In this document: piece after piece, positions 6,354 to 14,397 of the stretch
How the letters are laid out: the number at the start of each line of letters is the position of its first letter
How positions within the stretch are numbered: position 1 is the stretch's first letter
From: Proteobacteria bacterium UBA2383
GTDB lineage: Bacteria > Pseudomonadota > Gammaproteobacteria > Competibacterales > Competibacteraceae
DNA: 15,481 bases
Direction of reading: 5' to 3'
NCBI GenBank assembly: GCA_002343485.1
Contig: DDST01000002.1
Location: forward strand, 30,895-46,375
Position numbers and translations under genes: made by a program
The notes under the pieces: model-generated
The model's database searches: none
The model's input: only the letters and a program-made list of their open reading frames with translations
What the model was told of the DNA's origin: nothing

Positions 6354-8801
6354 ATGAAGCAGAACACGAAGCTCGACTGTTTGCCTAGTCATGCGCTGAT
6401 GCCGGTTTTGCCATTGCGTGATGTAGTCATCTATCCGCACATGGTGATCCCGTTATTTGTTGGCCGCGAAAAATCTATTCACGCCCTTGACTTGGCGATG
6501 CAAGGCAATAAACGTATTGTGCTGGTTGCCCAGCGCGGTGCAGAGGTCGATGATCCAGGAACCGATGATTTGCATGATATCGGCACTCTATCTAATGTAT
6601 TACAGTTGCTGCGGCTACCAGATGGTACAGTCAAAGTGCTGGTCGAGGGCAGCCAGCGAGTATGCATCCATCGCTTTACTGAAACCCAGTCCTGCTTCAT
6701 GGCTAGTGTATCGTTGCTAGAGCCGATCCCCGAAGAGAGCGAGTCTCAAGAAGTACAAGCGCTGGTGCGCTCACTGCTCGGCACGTTCGATCAGTATGTC
6801 AAGCTTAACAAGAAGATTCCTGGTGAAGTGTTAACGTCGATTTCTGGTATCGATGATCCATGCCGGTTAGCAGACACCATCGCCGCGCATATGACCCTGA
6901 AACTGGACGAGAAACAAAAAATACTTGAAATACATGATCTTCTAGAACGCCTTGAATATCTGTTAGTCCTGATCGAGGGCGAAATCGATATCCTGCAAGT
7001 CGAGAAGCGCATCCGCTCGCGAGTCAAGCAGCAGATGGAAAAAACCCAGCGTGAATACTATCTGAATGAGCAGATGAAAGCGATTCAGAAGGAGCTTGGC
7101 GATCTGGAGGACGTACCCAACGAAATTGAAGATCTGGCCCAACGGATTGAAAAAGCAGGGATGTCCAAGGAAGCCAAGGCCAAAGCGCAGGCCGAACTCA
7201 ATAAGTTAAAAATGATGTCGCCGATGTCTGCCGAAGCGACTGTAGTACGCAACTATGTAGACTGGCTAGTCAGTGTCCCCTGGAAGAAGCGCACCAAGAT
7301 TCACCAAGATTTGGTCGCGGCCGAAAGCATTCTAGAAGCTGACCACTACGGTCTGGAGAAGGTCAAGGAACGGATATTGGAGTACCTGGCTGTCCAGCAG
7401 CGAGCACGTAAGCTCAAGGGGCCGATTCTCTGTCTGGTGGGACCGCCTGGGGTCGGCAAAACTTCGTTAGGGCGCTCCATTGCCCGTGCCACTAACCGCA
7501 AATTTGTACGAATGTCATTGGGTGGTGTACGCGACGAAGCGGAAATTCGCGGGCATCGCCGCACCTATATCGGCTCGCTGCCTGGTAAAATCATTCAGAA
7601 CCTGGCCAAGGTCGAAGTGCGCAATCCGCTGTTTCTGTTTGACGAGATCGACAAGATGTCGATGGACTTTCGCGGTGACCCATCATCAGCACTGCTGGAA
7701 GTTCTCGATCCTGAGCAGAACAATACCTTTAGCGACCATTACCTGGAAGTCGATTTTGATCTGTCGGATGTGATGTTCGTGGCGACCTCCAACTCGCTCA
7801 ACATCCCACCACCGCTGCTGGACCGCATGGAGGTGATCCGCATCCCAGGTTATACCGAAGACGAGAAACTGAACATCGCCTTGCGCTATCTGGTCCCCAA
7901 ACAAGTAACGAACAATGGCTTGAAGAAAGGTGAGATGGAGATTTCCAAGGAAGCCATCCTCGATATCATCCGTTTTTATACCCGTGAAGCTGGGGTGCGG
8001 AATCTGGAACGGGAAATTGCTAAGATCTGCCGTAAGATAGTCAAAGAAGTTACCCTGAAGCCGGTCGAGAGCACCATCACCATCATATCTGGCAATCTGG
8101 AGAAATATCTAGGCGTGCGGCGATTCCGCTATGGCTTGGCTGAGGAGCAAGATCAGATCGGACAAGTAACCGGGCTGGCCTGGACCGAGGTGGGAGGTGA
8201 GCTTCTCAGAATCGAAGCAGCGCTAGTGCCTGGAAAAGGCAAGCTGATTCATACCGGGCAACTAGGTGAGGTGATGCAGGAATCCATTCAGGCGGCGATG
8301 ACCGTGGTGCGCAGCCGTGCTGAAGCACTCGGCATCGATACGGAATTTTATCAGAAACTCGATGTGCATATTCATGTCCCGGAAGGTGCAACGCCCAAGG
8401 ATGGCCCGAGCGCTGGCATCGGCATGTGTACAGCCCTGGTCTCGGCGCTGACCCGCATTCCAGCACGCGCTAATGTTGCTATGACTGGCGAAATTACCTT
8501 GAGAGGCGAAGTATTACCGATTGGTGGCTTGAAGGAGAAGCTGCTGGCGGCCCATCGAGGCAGCATTTCGATCGTGGTAATTCCTGAGGAGAATCGCAAG
8601 GATTTAACTGAGATTCCTGAAAATATCTTAGAAAATATTGACGTACGCCCAGTGCGTTGGATCGATCAAGTATTGGAAATAGCCTTGTTAACGATTCCGC
8701 AACCCCAGACCCGGGAAACAAACGAATCGGAAGGAACGGCGGGGCCGGAATCCGCTGTCAAGACAAACAACAACCCGCTGGAGGGGGTGCGTGCTCACTG
8801 A
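6354..8801 (+). CDS. lon: ATP-dependent protease Lon
   Basis: Lon is a cytoplasmic hexameric AAA+ protease that removes misfolded proteins and selected regulators. The 815-residue protein starts with the LonA substrate-binding domain (PVLPLRDVVIYPHMVIPLFV), followed by a coiled-coil region around 215-290 (EKTQREYYLNEQMKAIQKEL). The AAA+ module has Walker A GPPGVGKTS at 363-371 and Walker B LFLFDEID at 426-433. The C-terminal peptidase has its Ser-Lys dyad at S686 (PKDGPSAG) and K729 (GGLKEKLLAA), with the 43-residue spacing of E. coli S679/K722. The C-terminus is about 24 residues longer than in E. coli and is hydrophilic and low in complexity. AGGAA at 6340-6344 supports the start. I found no recognisable sigma32 promoter in the 103-bp gap after clpX. 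Confidence 0.98.
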   Translation: MKQNTKLDCLPSHALMPVLPLRDVVIYPHMVIPLFVGREKSIHALDLAMQGNKRIVLVAQRGAEVDDPGTDDLHDIGTLSNVLQLLRLPDGTVKVLVEGSQRVCIHRFTETQSCFMASVSLLEPIPEESESQEVQALVRSLLGTFDQYVKLNKKIPGEVLTSISGIDDPCRLADTIAAHMTLKLDEKQKILEIHDLLERLEYLLVLIEGEIDILQVEKRIRSRVKQQMEKTQREYYLNEQMKAIQKELGDLEDVPNEIEDLAQRIEKAGMSKEAKAKAQAELNKLKMMSPMSAEATVVRNYVDWLVSVPWKKRTKIHQDLVAAESILEADHYGLEKVKERILEYLAVQQRARKLKGPILCLVGPPGVGKTSLGRSIARATNRKFVRMSLGGVRDEAEIRGHRRTYIGSLPGKIIQNLAKVEVRNPLFLFDEIDKMSMDFRGDPSSALLEVLDPEQNNTFSDHYLEVDFDLSDVMFVATSNSLNIPPPLLDRMEVIRIPGYTEDEKLNIALRYLVPKQVTNNGLKKGEMEISKEAILDIIRFYTREAGVRNLEREIAKICRKIVKEVTLKPVESTITIISGNLEKYLGVRRFRYGLAEEQDQIGQVTGLAWTEVGGELLRIEAALVPGKGKLIHTGQLGEVMQESIQAAMTVVRSRAEALGIDTEFYQKLDVHIHVPEGATPKDGPSAGIGMCTALVSALTRIPARANVAMTGEITLRGEVLPIGGLKEKLLAAHRGSISIVVIPEENRKDLTEIPENILENIDVRPVRWIDQVLEIALLTIPQPQTRETNESEGTAGPESAVKTNNNPLEGVRAH

Positions 8802-8830
8802 GACAGTCAGGGAATGTTTTCGTACGCCAA

Positions 8831-8860
8831 TTGACACTGCTTTAAACGCCCTGCTATAAG
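8831..8860 (+). promoter_or_regulatory. Sigma70 promoter of hupB
   Basis: A perfect -35 TTGACA (8831-8836) and a -10 TATAAG (8855-8860) are separated by 18 bp. The -10 is preceded by TG at 8852-8853, making an extended -10. Transcription would start near 8867, leaving a leader of about 88 nt before hupB. It is the best promoter match I noticed in the window and fits the abundance of HU. Confidence 0.75.
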
Positions 8861-8871
8861 GCGCTTTCCCA

Positions 8872-8902
8872 CTGCATTTATCAAGTGCAGGTTTCTGCAT
8901 TT
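8872..8902 (+). promoter_or_regulatory. Alternative-hairpin structure in the hupB leader
   Basis: CTGCATTT occurs twice, at 8872-8879 and 8895-8902. Between the copies lies AAGTGCAG (8883-8890), which can pair with either copy over 8 bp including one G-U. The upstream hairpin has an ATC loop and the downstream one a GTTT loop. The two cannot form together. They lie inside the predicted transcript, about 50 nt before the hupB start. Neither is followed by a long U-run, so a role in translation or stability is as likely as attenuation. Confidence 0.5.
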
Positions 8903-8954
8903 TGCGCCGTAGCGTCTCACTGAACAACACATAACATTGCAAAGGAAAGGATTT

Positions 8955-9227
8955 ATGAATAAGACTGAACTGATCGAAACTGTCGCCCAGGCATCTGACT
9001 TATCCAAAGCAGCAGCGGGCAAAGCTATTGACGCCGTATTGGACGCGATTAGCAAGGCCCTCAAAGGAGGGGAGACAGTGGTATTGACCGGTTTTGGCAC
9101 ATTTTCGGTGCGAGAGCGCCCGGCACGGACTGGCCATAATCCGAAAACTGGTGAAGCGATGCAGATTAAAGCCAGTAAGGCGCCGGTTTTCAAAGCTGGT
9201 AAGACGCTCAAGGATGCGGTAAAATAA
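8955..9227 (+). CDS. hupB: DNA-binding protein HU-beta
   Basis: HU is a small dimeric nucleoid protein that bends and compacts DNA with little sequence preference. The 90-residue product MNKTELIETVAQ matches HU family length. It has helices 1-2 (TELIETVAQASDLSKAAAGKAIDAVL), the GFGTFSVRERPARTGHNPKTGE region forming the beta saddle and DNA-contacting arm, and the closing KAGKTLKDAVK. The ATG at 8955 is preceded by AAAGGAAAGG; an upstream in-frame TTG at 8937 is less likely. In many proteobacteria hupB follows lon, as here. It has its own promoter (8831-8860). Its stop is only 13 nt before tRNA-Val with no terminator between, so it is probably co-transcribed with three tRNAs. Confidence 0.97.
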   Translation: MNKTELIETVAQASDLSKAAAGKAIDAVLDAISKALKGGETVVLTGFGTFSVRERPARTGHNPKTGEAMQIKASKAPVFKAGKTLKDAVK

Positions 9228-9240
9228 TTATTCTTTTTCG

Positions 9241-9316
9241 GGGTGCTTAGCTCAGTTGGGAGAGCATCGCCCTTACAAGGCGAGGGTCGGGGGTTCAAGC
9301 CCCTCAGCACCCACCA
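9241..9316 (+). tRNA. tRNA-Val(UAC)
   Basis: The 76-nt gene has the acceptor stem GGGTGCT/AGCACCC, discriminator A and encoded CCA at 9314-9316. The anticodon arm CGCCCTTACAAGGCG gives anticodon TAC. It starts 13 nt after the hupB stop codon, so cutting by RNase P at its 5' end would also create the 3' end of the hupB mRNA. Confidence 0.97.
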
Positions 9317-9329
9317 CGGTTTGGAATTC

Positions 9330-9406
9330 GGAGCGGTAGTTCAGTTGGTTAGAATATCGGCCTGTCACGCCGAGGGTCGCGGGTTCGAGTCCCGTCCGCT
9401 CCGCCA
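9330..9406 (+). tRNA. tRNA-Asp(GUC), copy 1
   Basis: The 77-nt gene has acceptor stem GGAGCGG/CCGCTCC, discriminator G and encoded CCA at 9404-9406. The anticodon stem TCGGC/GCCGA holds CTGTCAC, giving anticodon GTC. It differs from the second copy at three bases, two of which form a compensating pair at the top of the anticodon stem. Confidence 0.97.
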
Positions 9407-9460
9407 CTTAAGTTTTCTCACAAGCCTATATCGCATCGGCTTTTGCCGGGTTTCCGGTTT

Positions 9461-9537
9461 GGAGCGGTAGTTCAGTTGGTTAGAATACCGGCCTGTCACG
9501 CCGGGGGTCGCGGGTTCGAGCCCCGTCCGCTCCGCCA
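9461..9537 (+). tRNA. tRNA-Asp(GUC), copy 2
   Basis: The 77-nt gene has the same acceptor stem and anticodon as copy 1, 54 nt upstream. Its anticodon stem is CCGGC/GCCGG, so a C-G pair replaces T-A, and one T-loop base is C instead of T. CCA is encoded at 9535-9537. A strong terminator follows within 10 nt, closing the hupB-tRNA unit. Confidence 0.97.
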
Positions 9538-9545
9538 ATACCTAG

Positions 9546-9570
9546 GGATGTCATTTAGACATCCTTTTTT
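9546..9570 (+). terminator. Intrinsic terminator after tRNA-Asp
   Basis: GGATGTC (9546-9552) and GACATCC (9558-9564) form a perfect 7-bp stem with an ATTTA loop, followed directly by six T residues (9565-9570). It probably ends the hupB, tRNA-Val, tRNA-Asp, tRNA-Asp transcript. Confidence 0.85.
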
Positions 9571-9654
9571 ATGGGTATTCGTTGCGTAATTTTCATGTGC
9601 TGCTGTTTTTTCCCGATTTTCTTCCAGTGATCTGACCTGAAACTGGGTACCACT

Positions 9655-11577
9655 ATGCTGTTACAGAAAATCCGCGATCACGCCCAAGGCTGGTTCGCCT
9701 ATATAATTATCGGCTTGTTAACCATCCCGTTCGCGGTATGGGGCATTAATTATTATTTCGAAGGCGGCGGGCCACTGGACGCTGCTGTCGTCGGCGACAG
9801 TAAAATTTCCTTGCAGGAATACCAGCGCACCTACCAGCAGCAACGGCAGCGTTTACAGGGCATGTTGGGCGATAACCTGGACCCAACGCTGCTGGAAGGG
9901 CCGCGCCTAAAACAGGATGTGTTGCGGCAGCTGATTGATGAGCGGGTGCTCAACCAGTTGACCCGCAATCAACGTCTGCGTGTTAGTGACCAGCAATTAC
10001 GTGATGCCCTGTTGGCATTGCCGGTTTTCCAGCAAAATGGTGGTTTTAACAAGGAACTATATGAACGGTTGCTACGCAATCAAGGATATACCATTGCAAC
10101 TTTCGAAGAAGGCCTGCGGCTGTCATTAGCCACTGAACAGTTGCGCGATGGAGTGGTGGCATCGGCTCTAACCACACCAGTGGAGCTTGAGAAAATCATC
10201 GCCCTGCTCAAACAGCAGCGGAAAATCCAGTATCTGATGATGACGTTACCCCAATATGCCGCCAAGGCTGTTGTGGAGGAAAGCGCAATCCAGGATTACT
10301 TTGAGAAGCACCAAGATCGTTTTGTTCACCCTGAACAGGTACAGGTACAATTTCTCGAACTGAAACTGCCGGATATCGCTGAGCAGATTACCGTTAGCGA
10401 AGACGAATTGAAAACAGTCTACAACGCGCAGATGGACCGGTATGGCCGTCCCGAGGAGCGCGCAGCCTCCCATATCCTGATCAAACTATCGCCGGATGCG
10501 ACTCAGGAAGAAGTGAATCAGGCTGAAGCCCAAGCACAGCAGATTGCTAATGAGATTCACTCCGGTAGCAAGAGCTTTGATCAGGCACTGGAAGAAGTCA
10601 AAGCGAATACCTCAGGCAAGCTGGAAGGCGGCGATCTAGGGGTTATCAGCAAGGGCTTGCTCGACAGCCCAGCGTTTGAGAATGCCTTGTACGCGCTAGA
10701 GAAAGCCGGTGACGTAAGTCAACCAGTACGCATGCCATCTGGATTTCATGTGATCCGGCTGGATCAGATCGCTCCAGCCCAAATCAAACCGTTTGAAGAA
10801 GTACATGAGAGCATTGCCAAAGAGCTGCGCCAGCAACAGGCTGAGAATCGCTTTTACGAGATTACCCAGACGCTGGCGAATCTAAGCTATGAGCATCCCG
10901 ACAGTTTAGAACCGGCGGCGAAGGCGCTGGATGTGCCAATTCAGGACAGTGACTGGTTTGATCGTCAAGGGGGAGAGGGGATTGCCAAACAGCCCAAAGT
11001 GATCGACAGCGCCTTCAGCGAAGATGTTCTCAAACGCGGTATCAACAGCGAACCGCTCGAACTGGAGCCAGGCCATGTGGTGGTGCTGCGAGTCAAGGAG
11101 CATAAAGAAGCCACGCCACGCACGCTGGAGGAATCCCGTGAGGAAATTGTCAAAATATTGCGTGAACAGCAGGCTCGGGAAGCCTTGGCCAAAGATATCG
11201 AAATCTTGAAAAAACGAGCAGCCCAAGGCGAACACTTACAAACCCTAGCCCGGGAATTTAGCGGGGAGTTTCAGGATATCGGTCTGGTCAGCCGAGATGC
11301 ATCATCGGTGGACAATACCGTGCTCGCTACCGCATTCCGCCTGCCACAGCCGGAAATCGGCCAAGTAGCGCTGGGTTCGGTAGCTCTAGCCAATGGTGAT
11401 TGGGCAGTACTGGAAGTGTTGCAGGTGACGCCAGGCCAACCAGATACGGTGCCCGAGGACGAACGGAAGGCATTGGCTCAGCAATTAGCCCATCGAACCG
11501 GTTCCGAGCAGTTTGATGGATTGTTGAACAGCGTTCGAGCGAAGACCAAAGTTGTGACCTATAACGATCGATTATAG
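9655..11577 (+). CDS. ppiD: Periplasmic folding chaperone PpiD, SurA/parvulin type
   Basis: PpiD is anchored in the inner membrane and faces the periplasm, where it helps newly exported proteins fold near the Sec translocon. The 640-residue product (623 in E. coli) has a short cytoplasmic start MLLQKIRDHAQG and one transmembrane segment at about 13-34 (WFAYIIIGLLTIPFAVWGI). A SurA-like helical chaperone region covers about 45-260. One parvulin domain follows at about 266-372, from EERAASHILIKL through GGDLGVISKG to SGFHVIRLD. The C-terminal chaperone region runs to the end. The ribosome-binding site is weak. No clear promoter, including no recognisable sigmaE or Cpx site, was found in the 84 bp after the tRNA terminator. 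fabI lies convergently downstream. Confidence 0.95.
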   Translation: MLLQKIRDHAQGWFAYIIIGLLTIPFAVWGINYYFEGGGPLDAAVVGDSKISLQEYQRTYQQQRQRLQGMLGDNLDPTLLEGPRLKQDVLRQLIDERVLNQLTRNQRLRVSDQQLRDALLALPVFQQNGGFNKELYERLLRNQGYTIATFEEGLRLSLATEQLRDGVVASALTTPVELEKIIALLKQQRKIQYLMMTLPQYAAKAVVEESAIQDYFEKHQDRFVHPEQVQVQFLELKLPDIAEQITVSEDELKTVYNAQMDRYGRPEERAASHILIKLSPDATQEEVNQAEAQAQQIANEIHSGSKSFDQALEEVKANTSGKLEGGDLGVISKGLLDSPAFENALYALEKAGDVSQPVRMPSGFHVIRLDQIAPAQIKPFEEVHESIAKELRQQQAENRFYEITQTLANLSYEHPDSLEPAAKALDVPIQDSDWFDRQGGEGIAKQPKVIDSAFSEDVLKRGINSEPLELEPGHVVVLRVKEHKEATPRTLEESREEIVKILREQQAREALAKDIEILKKRAAQGEHLQTLAREFSGEFQDIGLVSRDASSVDNTVLATAFRLPQPEIGQVALGSVALANGDWAVLEVLQVTPGQPDTVPEDERKALAQQLAHRTGSEQFDGLLNSVRAKTKVVTYNDRL

Positions 11578-11587
11578 ATTGCAACCT

Positions 11588-11625
11588 CCCTCTCCCCTTA
11601 TATCTTTATTATGACGAGGAGAGGG
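11588..11625. repeat. Inverted repeat between convergent ppiD and fabI
   Basis: CCCTCTCC (11588-11595) and GGAGAGGG (11618-11625) are perfect 8-bp arms around 22 bases, in the 112-bp gap between the convergent genes. Neither strand has a U-run after the stem, so it is not a standard terminator. The arm sequence resembles small dispersed palindromes found in many proteobacterial genomes. Whether it is repeated elsewhere cannot be seen here. Confidence 0.4.
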
Positions 11626-11689
11626 TCTATCCCCTGCTGGAAACGGTATAGGGGTGAACACCGTACACTGTACAGGAAAACTGAAAACC

Positions 11690-12475
11690 TTATTCCATTG
11701 CCCCCAAAGCGACCGTGTTAAAACCGCCATCCACGTAGATGATTTCACCGGTGATACCGGAAGCCAAATCGGAACACAGAAAAGCTGCCGTATTGCCAAC
11801 TTCTTCGATGGTCACGCACTTGCGCAGTGGAGCAACATGCTCAAAAGTCTCCAGCATCTTGCGGAAGTTCTTGATACCGGATGCGGCCAGTGTGCGGATG
11901 GGACCGGCGGAGATGGCGTTAACCCGCATGCCTTCCGGCCCCAACGTTTGTGCCAAATACCGCACATTGGCGTCCAAGCTCGCTTTGGCTAGACCCATGA
12001 CGTTGTAATTCGGCACGGCCCGCACTCCGCCCAGATAGGTCATGGTGATGAGCGCCCCGTGCCGGCCTTGCATCAGCGGCCGGGCTGCCTTGGCTAGCGC
12101 CGCGAAGCTATAGGAACTGATATCGTGGGCGACACGGAAATTCTCCCGGCTGATCCCGTCCAGAAAATCGCCTTCCAGCGCCTCGCGCGGTGCATAGGCG
12201 ATGGAATGAACGAGAATATCCAATCCATCCCAATGCTGTTTGAGCATTTCGAACAAACCATCGATATCGCCGTCATGCTCCACATCACAAGGCAGCGTGA
12301 TTGAACTGCCTAACTCGGCGGCCATTTTTTCGGCTCGCGGCTGCAATTTGTCGTTCTGATACGTCAAGGCGAGTTCGGCGCCCTCCCGATGCATGGCCTG
12401 GGCGATGCCCCAAGCGATAGAGCGGTTGCTGGCGACCCCCAGAATCAGGGCGCGTTTGCCGGCGAGAAAGCCCAT
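11690..12475 (-). CDS. fabI: Enoyl-[acyl-carrier-protein] reductase, NADH-dependent
   Basis: FabI reduces trans-2-enoyl-ACP to acyl-ACP with NADH, the last step of each fatty acid elongation cycle in the cytoplasm. The 261-residue protein (262 in E. coli) is a short-chain dehydrogenase fold. It has a nucleotide-binding start GVASNRSIAWGIA and the catalytic residues Y147 (TYLG), Y157 and K164 (NYNVMGLAK), one position later than in E. coli. SAGPIRTLAASGI forms the substrate-binding loop and ITGEIIYVDGG the C-terminal strand. The residue matching E. coli G93, near the triclosan site, is A93 (SIAYAP). The start at 12475 has AGGAG on the minus strand. It is divergent from yejA with only 66 bp between and convergent with ppiD, so it is probably transcribed alone. 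Confidence 0.97.
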   Translation of the reverse strand: MGFLAGKRALILGVASNRSIAWGIAQAMHREGAELALTYQNDKLQPRAEKMAAELGSSITLPCDVEHDGDIDGLFEMLKQHWDGLDILVHSIAYAPREALEGDFLDGISRENFRVAHDISSYSFAALAKAARPLMQGRHGALITMTYLGGVRAVPNYNVMGLAKASLDANVRYLAQTLGPEGMRVNAISAGPIRTLAASGIKNFRKMLETFEHVAPLRKCVTIEEVGNTAAFLCSDLASGITGEIIYVDGGFNTVALGAME

Positions 12476-12541
12476 AATGAACTCCTGTGGTATTTTGCTA
12501 TCGTCTAAATTCGTTGAACTGGCAAACTGTAAAGGATAGAC

Positions 12542-14389
12542 ATGAATCGCGCAAAATTCTGTTTTCCTGGCTGGCTAGCAGCCAGTCTGCTGATCATTAG
12601 CGGCTTGCTGCCAGCGACGGTTGCATTTGCAGATCCGATGCATGGCATCGCGCTGCACGGCCAGCCGAAATACGGTCCGGATTTCTCGCATTTTGACTAC
12701 GTCAATCCCAACGCGCCCAAGGGTGGCGAGGCACGGTTCTCGGCGATTGGCAGCTTCGATACGTTCAACCCATTCAATATCAAAGGTGAATCTGCTGCTG
12801 GCATCAGCCAGTTGTTTGAGAGCTTGATGACCAGCAGTGCCGATGAGCCGTTCAGCGAATATGGACTGATCGCTGAGAGCGTGGAAATCCCCGATGATCG
12901 CAGTTCAGTCACGTTTACTATTCGCCCGCAGGCGAAATTTAACGATGGCAGCCCAGTCACTGCCGATGATGTGCTGTTTTCTTTCGAGACGTTAAAGAGC
13001 AAGGGTAGTCCGTTCTTCCGCTTCTACTACGCTAACATCGCCAAAGCGGAGAAACTGGGCAAGTGGCAAGTGAAATTCACGTTCACTCCCGGCAAAAATC
13101 GGGAATTGCCATTGATCATGGGCCAGATGCCTGTATTGTCAAAAAAATACTGGGAAAACCGTGAGTTTGAAGCCACAACACTGGACATACCCGTTGGTAG
13201 CGGTCCTTATCGGATCGAGCGCTTTGAACCGGGGCGGTTCATCGTCTATGTTCGCGATGAAAATTACTGGGGCAAGGATTTGCCGGTGAACCGAGGACAA
13301 TACAACATCGGCCGGTTGCGCTATGACTACTATCGCGATGTCACCGTAGCATTAGAGGCATTCAAAGCCGGTGCTTACGACCTGCGAGTGGAGAATGTCG
13401 CCAAGCAATGGGCCACCGGCTATGACTTTCCAGCGTTGCACGAAGGGCGAGTGAAGAAGGAGACGTTCCAGAACCAACTGCCATCCGGAATGCAGGGATT
13501 TGTTTACAACCTGCGCCGGCCGTTGTTCCAGAATCCTAAAGTCCGCGAAGCGCTGGCTTATGCCTTCGATTTCGAGTGGAGCAACCGCAACCTATTCTTT
13601 GATCAGTATAAACGGACCCGCAGCTATTTCGACAATTCCGATCTAGCCGCACATGGGTTGCCTTCCCCCGAGGAGCTGACACTGCTGGAGCCATTGCGTA
13701 CGAAACTGCCTTCAGAAGTATTCACCGCCGAGTATCAGCCACCGGCTGCCGCCGATGATGCCCAATTGCGCGCCAATCTACGCAAAGCGCTGGAGCTGTT
13801 GCAGGGGGCGGGCTGGACCTTTCGCGACCGCACGCTGGTCAATGCTAAAACGGGTGAACCGTTCCGGTTCGAGTTACTGATCGACCAGCCGACCTGGGAA
13901 CGCATCGGCCTGCCGTTCGCCCGCAACCTGGAACGCTTGGGCATTGAGATGCGCGTGCGCAGCGTCGATTCAGCCCAGTATGAAAACCGGTTGCGCGATT
14001 TCGATTTCGACATGGTGGTCTATGTCTGGGGTCAATCATTATCCCCCGGCAATGAACAGCGAGAGTTCTGGAGTAGTGCCGCCGCTGATCAGCCGGGCAG
14101 CCGCAATCTGGCGGGTCTCAAGAATCCCGCAGTAGATACGCTGGTGGATCAAGTGATTGCTGCGCCGGATCGCGCCAGCCTGACCATCCGGGTGCGAGCC
14201 CTGGACCGGGCATTGCAATGGAATTATCTGGTGATTCCGCATTGGCATATCCCCTATACCCGGCTCGCTTTCTGGAACAAGTTTGGCTATCCAGCGGTAA
14301 CGCCGCTGCAAGGGGTACAACTCAATGCCTGGTGGATTGATCCCGATAAAGCAGCGGCGCTTGCTAAACCAAAGAGTGACGGATCGTAG
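12542..14389 (+). CDS. yejA: Periplasmic peptide-binding protein of the Yej ABC transporter
   Basis: This is an extracellular solute-binding protein, family 5, of 615 residues (about 604 in E. coli YejA). It captures peptides in the periplasm for the YejBEF importer, which in E. coli also takes up microcin C. The signal peptide has basic residues near the start, a hydrophobic core WLAASLLIISGLLPATV and a likely cleavage after AFA at residue 30. HGIALHGQPKYGPDF, YVNPNAPKGGEARF and SFDTFNPFNIKG resemble YejA rather than OppA or DppA. RPQAKFNDGSPVTADDV is the family 5 motif. The start at 12542 is preceded by AAAGGAT. yejB begins 8 nt after the stop, with its ribosome site overlapping the yejA stop codon. 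No clear promoter was found in the 66 bp shared with fabI. Confidence 0.93.
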   Translation: MNRAKFCFPGWLAASLLIISGLLPATVAFADPMHGIALHGQPKYGPDFSHFDYVNPNAPKGGEARFSAIGSFDTFNPFNIKGESAAGISQLFESLMTSSADEPFSEYGLIAESVEIPDDRSSVTFTIRPQAKFNDGSPVTADDVLFSFETLKSKGSPFFRFYYANIAKAEKLGKWQVKFTFTPGKNRELPLIMGQMPVLSKKYWENREFEATTLDIPVGSGPYRIERFEPGRFIVYVRDENYWGKDLPVNRGQYNIGRLRYDYYRDVTVALEAFKAGAYDLRVENVAKQWATGYDFPALHEGRVKKETFQNQLPSGMQGFVYNLRRPLFQNPKVREALAYAFDFEWSNRNLFFDQYKRTRSYFDNSDLAAHGLPSPEELTLLEPLRTKLPSEVFTAEYQPPAAADDAQLRANLRKALELLQGAGWTFRDRTLVNAKTGEPFRFELLIDQPTWERIGLPFARNLERLGIEMRVRSVDSAQYENRLRDFDFDMVVYVWGQSLSPGNEQREFWSSAAADQPGSRNLAGLKNPAVDTLVDQVIAAPDRASLTIRVRALDRALQWNYLVIPHWHIPYTRLAFWNKFGYPAVTPLQGVQLNAWWIDPDKAAALAKPKSDGS

Positions 14390-14397
14390 GTCCACTT

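Noticed and set aside
9422..9444. A terminator between the two tRNA-Asp genes (AAGCC/GGCTT followed by TTTT)
   Set aside because: The stem is only 5 bp with an 11-nt loop, too weak to call; a much better terminator follows the second tRNA.
9243..9470. A 75-codon open frame across tRNA-Val and tRNA-Asp
   Set aside because: The peptide (SSVGRASPLQGEGRGF, VVQLVRISACHAEGRGF) is again translated tRNA sequence.
9330..9537. tRNA-Asp duplication as an integration site for a mobile element
   Set aside because: There is no integrase, no direct repeat of a tRNA 3' end apart from the whole second gene, and both copies are intact in a conserved tRNA group.
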